A stretch of 18,672 bases of DNA, from assembly GCF_936933875.1 (NCBI RefSeq), contig NZ_CAKZIK010000009.1, positions 1 to 18,672 on the forward strand, in the 5' to 3' direction. Below are positions 14,519-18,672 of this stretch, one piece after another (the first letter of the stretch is position 1; the number at the start of each line of letters is the position of its first letter). The DNA comes from an uncultured Chryseobacterium sp. GTDB taxonomy: Bacteria; Bacteroidota; Bacteroidia; Flavobacteriales; Weeksellaceae. Under the pieces are notes generated by a model that ran no database searches, was not told the origin of the DNA, and was given only the letters and a program-made list of their open reading frames with translations. Made by a program: the position numbers and the translations under genes.

Positions 14519-15964
14519 TTAAATGGTTGTTAATCTTAAGGTGTTGGTTTTCCCACCTTCGTGAGCTGGCGTAGCGTTGAGGTTCACCACAAAGTCGCCC
14601 TGTTCTACATATCCGTTGTTGTACGTAAGGGTGTTTACTTGCAAAATAGTTTCGTCAGTACTTTTCTGCATATCGTAGTAGAATGCACGAACGCCCCACA
14701 ATAAATTCAGCATCGTAATCACCCGTCTGTTCGAACTGTAAACGATAATGTGAGAGTTTGGTCGGTGTGCAGAAATTTGGAACGCCGTATATCCTGAATA
14801 TGTCAATGTAATAATTGCTTCAACATCTGTGCTTCTCGCAATTCTTACAGCGGCCAAACAAACACGGTCTGTAATAAAACGGTCATCAATACAGTTGAAT
14901 TCCTTTTCAATAACGTGGTTTTTGCTTTGGTAAAACGCCTGGCTTTCGATGTTTTTTACAATTTTCGCCATGTTTTTCACTACTTCTACCGGATATTTTC
15001 CTACTGAAGTTTCTCCAGAAAGCATCACTGCATCGGCTCCGTCCAATACCGAGTTCGCAACGTCATTCACTTCTGCTCTTGTTGGAGTAAGGCTGTTAAT
15101 CATCGTTTCCATCATTTGAGTAGCGATAATCACAGGTTTTGCATGGAATCTTGCCTTCTCCACTAAAGTTTTCTGAATGGCAGGAACATCTTCCATAGGA
15201 ACTTCCACACCTAAGTCTCCACGAGCAACCATTAAACCATCGCACTCAACCAAAATTTCCTCGATGTTTTTTACACCTTCCGGCTTTTCAATTTTAGCAA
15301 TGATTGGCGTTTTTTGTTTGTTAGTAGGATGGTCTGCAATTAATTTTTTAAGGTCTTTAATATCCTGAGCATGACGAACGAAGGAAAGTGCAATCCAATC
15401 CAGCTCCAAATCGAGCATGAAGTTCGCATCTTCGATATCCTTTTCCGTTAAAGCGGGTAAAGAAACGTTGGTATTCGGAAGGTTAACACCTTTTTTAGAG
15501 CTCAAGGGTCCACCTTGTATTGTTTTTGCTTTTACAGTATCAACGCCGTTGGTTTCCAAAACTTCAAGAACGAGTTTTCCATCATCAATTAAGATTCTTT
15601 CGCCAACCTGTACATCCTGCGGAAACTGTTGGTATGTCATGTAAACTCTTGTAGAATCTCCTTCAATTTTTTCGTTGGTAAAAGTAAGAATGTCGCCCGG
15701 ATTAAGGTATGAACCTTCTTTTACAACTCCAACTCTAAGTTTGGGACCCTGTAAATCTCCCAAAATACCCACTGAAAAGCCATATTCCTGATTGATTTCG
15801 CGGATAGTTTCTACATTTTTTTTCACCAGTTCGTAATCAGCGTGCGAAAAATTAATACGGAAAACATCCACTCCGGCTTTTACCAGATCCACCATGGTTT
15901 CTTTGTTAGATGACGCTGGACCTAAAGTCGCTAATATTTTGGTTTTTTTTAGATTCTTATTCAT
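14519..15964 (-). CDS. pyk: pyruvate kinase
   Basis: Pyruvate kinase turns phosphoenolpyruvate and ADP into pyruvate and ATP, the last glycolytic step, in the cytoplasm. The 481-residue protein has the family's usual length and three domains. Visible active-site residues: R36, N38, S40 (RINFSH), K224 with metal ligand E226 (IIAKIEKPEG), D250 (ARGDLG), and T282 (IIATQMMETM), followed by SLTPTRAEVNDVANSVLDG. The loop D70-LQGPKLRV has Leu, Gln and Lys where rabbit muscle enzyme has Thr113, Lys114 and Glu117; this is the pattern linked to K+-independent pyruvate kinases. The C-terminal domain is shorter on recognisable effector motifs. Its start overlaps the IPExxxVDY gene by 8 nt, so translation is probably coupled. 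Confidence 0.97.
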   Translation of the reverse strand: MNKNLKKTKILATLGPASSNKETMVDLVKAGVDVFRINFSHADYELVKKNVETIREINQEYGFSVGILGDLQGPKLRVGVVKEGSYLNPGDILTFTNEKIEGDSTRVYMTYQQFPQDVQVGERILIDDGKLVLEVLETNGVDTVKAKTIQGGPLSSKKGVNLPNTNVSLPALTEKDIEDANFMLDLELDWIALSFVRHAQDIKDLKKLIADHPTNKQKTPIIAKIEKPEGVKNIEEILVECDGLMVARGDLGVEVPMEDVPAIQKTLVEKARFHAKPVIIATQMMETMINSLTPTRAEVNDVANSVLDGADAVMLSGETSVGKYPVEVVKNMAKIVKNIESQAFYQSKNHVIEKEFNCIDDRFITDRVCLAAVRIARSTDVEAIITLTYSGYTAFQISAHRPNSHIIVYSSNRRVITMLNLLWGVRAFYYDMQKSTDETILQVNTLTYNNGYVEQGDFVVNLNATPAHEGGKTNTLRLTTI

Positions 15965-16427
15965 AATATTGAATTAATTGATAAAGTTCTTCGGTAGAAC
16001 TTAAGTAAAAATCCTGTATGTGAAACATAAGATTTTCGGGCAACAAAATTAAGGAAAAATCGGGAATAATGTCCGACGTTTTGATAATATAATCTACTTC
16101 CTGATATAAAGGTAATAAATAGTTAATATCAATTTCTTCAGAAAAAAGTTCGGTTTGTGTTGTTTTTTCTAAAAAACTTGCAGATTTATTAGCAATAAAC
16201 TGTATACAGCTCTTTGTTTCGAAGTGATAAGTCTCAAATCTGGGATGATAATAATCAAAGTACTGTCCCGTTTTTTTTAAGTCTTTAATTCTGCTGAATT
16301 TAGACTCGTTGCAACTGTTAATATTAAAGAAAAGTTCATAATCCGGTATTTCTTTGGAAAGTCTTACCAAACCTAATGTTAGGTCGTCTTCCTCTTCATC
16401 ACTCAGTAGCAGTTTATGGTTTTTCAA
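15957..16427 (-). CDS. IPExxxVDY-family protein
   Basis: This 156-residue acidic protein has no signal peptide or membrane segment and should be cytoplasmic. Its placement between rnc and pyk, its length, and the motif L105-P-L-Y-Q-E-V-D-Y113 fit the Bacteroidota-specific family named after the motif I-P-E-x-x-x-V-D-Y. Here Ile is Leu and Glu is Leu, so only P and VDY are kept. Function is unknown. It starts with KNHKLLLSDEEEDD and has an aromatic-rich middle (GQYFDYYHPRFETYHFE). It overlaps rnc by 14 nt and pyk by 8 nt, so all three are translated in a linked way. A role tied to RNA processing or pyk expression would be speculation. Confidence 0.82.
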   Translation of the reverse strand: MKNHKLLLSDEEEDDLTLGLVRLSKEIPDYELFFNINSCNESKFSRIKDLKKTGQYFDYYHPRFETYHFETKSCIQFIANKSASFLEKTTQTELFSEEIDINYLLPLYQEVDYIIKTSDIIPDFSLILLPENLMFHIQDFYLSSTEELYQLIQYYE

Positions 16428-17166
16428 GGATGTTTTCTTTTTTATTTAGGGTATAGAATGCTCTTTGTGCCGCCTTTTCTTCGGCTTTCTTTTTCGAGGT
16501 TTCCGAAGCATTCGAAATTTTTTCGTCATCAAGCCAAACATAACTTCGGAAGATTAAGGCCTTGTTTGCTCCTGTCTCTTCAATGGTTTCGTAGCGGAGG
16601 GTACATTTTTTCTTCTGCGACCATTCCAAAAGCAAACCTTTGTAACTTACGATTTTGTTCTCAAGCTTGTTGATTTCTGTAGGGGTCAAAAGTCGCTCTA
16701 AAACAATTTTTTTACAGGTTTCGTAATTAATGTCCAGATAAATTGCCCCAATCAAGGCTTCAAAAAGATTTCCGGAAATGTTTTCACTCAAAACGCTGGA
16801 GTTTTCATTCAATATAAAAGCGGTGAGATTAAGGTCTTCCCCAATTTTATTAAGATTTTTCCTGTTAACAATTTTTGATTTCATCTGCGTAAGATATCCT
16901 TCATTTGCGTCGGGATAGGTTTGAAACAGATGGCAGGAAATAATGGATCCCAGTATAGAATCTCCCAAAAACTCTAGTCTTTCAAAGTTTTTTTTGTTTT
17001 TCCCGGCAGTGGTTTTCAGTGAGAAAGCTTCCCTGTAAAGCTCAATGTTATTGACGCCGCAACCTGTAATTTTACTGATTTCAGTACTTAAGCGAAAATC
17101 TTTTTCAGAGAGTGCTTTTTTTCTTTGCTTGATGAGGAATTTAGAAAAGTATTTCTGTAACTCCAT
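16414..17166 (-). CDS. rnc: ribonuclease III
   Basis: RNase III cuts double-stranded RNA, including rRNA precursors, as a dimer. The 250 residues show the signature FERLEFLGDSIL (61-72) with E62, E65 and D69, and then ENISGNLFEALIGAIYLD (128-145). The double-stranded RNA-binding domain spans about 174-240 (SYKGLLLEWSQKKK to KKKAEEKAAQRAFYTL). E. coli uses E41, D45, D114 and E117 for metal binding; here the D114 position is Asn133 while E136 is kept. The change may be normal for this phylum, since I recall GN at this site in other Bacteroidota, but I cannot verify it. fabF ends 17 nt upstream and the IPExxxVDY gene overlaps its end by 14 nt. Confidence 0.96.
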   Translation of the reverse strand: MELQKYFSKFLIKQRKKALSEKDFRLSTEISKITGCGVNNIELYREAFSLKTTAGKNKKNFERLEFLGDSILGSIISCHLFQTYPDANEGYLTQMKSKIVNRKNLNKIGEDLNLTAFILNENSSVLSENISGNLFEALIGAIYLDINYETCKKIVLERLLTPTEINKLENKIVSYKGLLLEWSQKKKCTLRYETIEETGANKALIFRSYVWLDDEKISNASETSKKKAEEKAAQRAFYTLNKKENILEKP

Positions 17167-17183
17167 TCAACTTTGTGTTTTTA

Positions 17184-18428
17184 TTATATTTTCTTGAAAA
17201 GAACACAAGCGTTGTGGCCGCCGAAACCGAACGTGTTGCTCATGGCAACTTTTACATCCTTCTTAACAGCTTCGTTAAAAGTAAAATTCAGCCTAGGATC
17301 AATATTTTCATCATCAGTAAAATGATTGATGGTAGGTGGAACGATACCGTGGATGATAGTTCCTAATGCAGCAATGGCTTCAATAACTCCGGCCGCTCCT
17401 AAAAGGTGACCTGTCATTGATTTGGTAGAGTTGATCTGAATGTCGAAAGCGTGATCACCCAATAATTTCGAAATTGCATTGGACTCAGCGATATCACCAA
17501 GCGGAGTAGATGTACCATGCATATTGATGTGATCTACTTCGTCTGTTGAAACTCCTGCGTCTTCAAGACAGTTTTTCATTACAAGGTAAGCGCCTAAACC
17601 TTCAGGATGTGGAGCTGTCATATGATAAGCATCTGCACTCATACCACCGCCTTTCAGTTCTGCATAAATTGTTGCGCCACGTTTTACCGCGTGTTCGTAT
17701 TCTTCCAGGATGATACATCCTGCTCCTTCACCCAAAACAAAACCGTCTCTGTCCTTATCAAAAGGTCGTGAAGCTGTTTTAGGATCATCGTTTCTTGTAG
17801 AAAGCGCCATCATTGCGTTAAATCCTCCAACACCGCTTGCTGTTACTGCTGCTTCAGAACCACCACATACGATAACGTCAGCTTTTCCAAGCTGAATCAA
17901 CATTTTTGAATCGATTAATGCGTTTGCGGAAGAAGCACAGGCAGAAACTGTGGTGTAATTTGGACCGTGGAAACCATATTCAATAGAAATTTGTCCACCG
18001 GTGATGTCTGCAATCATCTTCGGAATAAAAAATGGGTTGAATCTTGGGATTTCTGTGTTGGCCCAACCTAAAACTTCTGTTTCAAAAGTTTCAAGACCTC
18101 CAATTCCCGATCCCCAAATTACTCCGACTCTGTTCTTGTTCAATTCGCCATTCATAATGCCGGAATGTTCTACAGCTTCTCTTGCTGCAACAATCCCAAG
18201 CTGCGTGTTTCTGTCCATTTTTTTTGATTCTTTCTTCTCGAAATGCTGTAATGGATCGAAATTTTTTACTTCGCAGGCGAATTTTGTTTTGAAGTTTGTG
18301 GCATCAAAAAGAGTAATCGGAGCAGCACCGCTCTCACCTTTTACAAGATTTTCCCAGTATTCTTTGGCGTTATTTCCTAATGGCGTGATAGCACCGAAAC
18401 CGGTTACAACTACTCTTTTTAATTCCAT
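17184..18428 (-). CDS. fabF: 3-oxoacyl-[acyl-carrier-protein] synthase II
   Basis: FabF condenses malonyl-ACP with a growing acyl-ACP, releasing CO2, in fatty acid elongation. The 414-residue protein has the normal length and a complete Cys-His-His triad: C164 (VSACASS), H304 (NMHGTSTPLGD) and H341 (SMTGHLLGAAG), with Lys336 (STKSMTG). It starts RVVVTGFGAITPLGN, typical for this family, and ends NTFGFGGHNACVLFKKI. acpP ends 26 nt upstream and rnc begins 17 nt downstream, the acpP-fabF-rnc order known from many bacteria. No promoter or terminator is visible between these genes, so one transcript is likely. Confidence 0.98.
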   Translation of the reverse strand: MELKRVVVTGFGAITPLGNNAKEYWENLVKGESGAAPITLFDATNFKTKFACEVKNFDPLQHFEKKESKKMDRNTQLGIVAAREAVEHSGIMNGELNKNRVGVIWGSGIGGLETFETEVLGWANTEIPRFNPFFIPKMIADITGGQISIEYGFHGPNYTTVSACASSANALIDSKMLIQLGKADVIVCGGSEAAVTASGVGGFNAMMALSTRNDDPKTASRPFDKDRDGFVLGEGAGCIILEEYEHAVKRGATIYAELKGGGMSADAYHMTAPHPEGLGAYLVMKNCLEDAGVSTDEVDHINMHGTSTPLGDIAESNAISKLLGDHAFDIQINSTKSMTGHLLGAAGVIEAIAALGTIIHGIVPPTINHFTDDENIDPRLNFTFNEAVKKDVKVAMSNTFGFGGHNACVLFKKI

Positions 18429-18454
18429 AAATTTAATTTCTAATATTTAGAATA

Positions 18455-18672
18455 TTATTTGTTTACAACTTCCTCGATATAAGCGATTGCGTGACCTACA
18501 GTTGTAATTTTTTCAGCTTGATCATCTGGGATTTGGATGTTGAATTCTTTTTCGAATTCCATAATCAATTCCACAGTATCTAATGAATCTGCTCCTAAAT
18601 CGTTAGTGAAGCTAGCCTCTGGAGTTACTTCTGTTTCTTCAACGTCAAGCTTATCAGCGATGATAGCTTTTA
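18455..18672 (-). CDS. acpP: acyl carrier protein (N-terminus cut by window edge)
   Basis: Reading in from the right edge, 71 codons precede the TAA stop at 18457-18455. They start KAIIADKLDV and end AIAYIEEVVNK. The phosphopantetheine site is in LGADSLDTVELIM: the Ser is residue 29 of the visible part. ACP is about 78-80 residues in this phylum, so roughly eight N-terminal residues and the start codon lie beyond the window. ACP carries acyl chains as a thioester on the phosphopantetheine arm and is the substrate partner of FabF just downstream. The strongly acidic, helical composition is typical. Confidence 0.97.
   Translation of the reverse strand, partial: KAIIADKLDVEETEVTPEASFTNDLGADSLDTVELIMEFEKEFNIQIPDDQAEKITTVGHAIAYIEEVVNK

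Noticed and set aside
14332..14574. An 80-codon Arg-rich plus-strand frame starting with GTG after the aldehyde dehydrogenase
   Set aside because: It translates the GC-rich structured element and the pyk terminator and then runs antisense into pyk. Composition follows the repeat, and there is no recognisable protein.
17710..17760. LSLSKGREA-like reading on the plus strand, resembling another known repeat-derived peptide
   Set aside because: It is the reverse reading of the conserved fabF segment around DKDRDGFVLGEGAG, which is intact and of normal length, so no repeat is inserted.
18001..18450. A 149-codon plus-strand frame antisense to fabF
   Set aside because: It lies opposite a complete, well conserved fabF with all catalytic residues, so it is a by-product of fabF codon use.

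Overview
The window reads as chromosomal DNA of a member of the Flavobacteriia (Bacteroidota), most like Chryseobacterium/Kaistella in the Weeksellaceae. The reasons are AT-rich coding sequence, a protease with a type IX secretion (T9SS) C-terminal sorting domain, a TlpA-like lipoprotein with a DUF4369-type N-terminus, an IPExxxVDY-family protein between rnc and pyk, a rlmD/DUF6452/DUF6048 cluster, and repeated TAnnTTTG -7 promoter elements close to start codons. The genus is inferred from remembered gene order, not from a search. I see no tRNA, rRNA, CRISPR array, transposase, phage or plasmid gene. The content is mainly housekeeping, and the unusual material is small in scale.

Layout. 1-159: a divergent promoter region with a possible minus-strand gene running off the left edge. 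160-2159: a TlpA-like lipoprotein and a small membrane protein, each closed by a hairpin terminator. 2256-4799: rlmD, a DUF6452-type lipoprotein and a DUF6048-type envelope protein; the last two overlap by 35 nt. 4949-7882: a large secreted metzincin protease with a T9SS tail. A shared bidirectional terminator (7902-7930) separates it from a minus-strand block: coaE, an MBL-fold hydrolase, a small ORF without ATG, and ruvB. 10854-14325, plus strand: hutI, hutG and an aldehyde dehydrogenase, probably one operon for late histidine degradation plus an aldehyde oxidation step. 14326-14480: a GC-rich structured intergenic element (I count 91 G/C of 155 nt). 14490-14513: a perfect palindromic terminator. 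14519-18672, minus strand: acpP (cut by the right edge), fabF, rnc, an IPExxxVDY protein and pyk, tightly packed with two gene overlaps.

How the genes relate. acpP and fabF carry and elongate acyl chains. rnc travels with them as in many bacteria, and the IPExxxVDY gene couples rnc to pyk by overlapping both. hutI and hutG would take imidazolonepropionate to glutamate; hutH and hutU are not here. The envelope is served by the lipoproteins, the DUF6048 protein and the T9SS protease.

Points to look at: a thioredoxin-fold lipoprotein with no catalytic cysteines; a repeat-like sequence captured in frame inside hutI; a formimidoylglutamase with Cys at the position of a bridging metal Asp; a pyruvate kinase with the K+-independence signature; an RNase III with Asn at a metal-binding Asp; a possibly leaderless rlmD; and the GC-rich element downstream of the hut operon. 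I found no convincing multi-gene novel system. No stretch longer than 300 bases lacks a gene; the longest gaps are 9506-9759 (254 nt, holding a small ORF) and 14326-14518 (193 nt, holding the GC-rich element and terminator).
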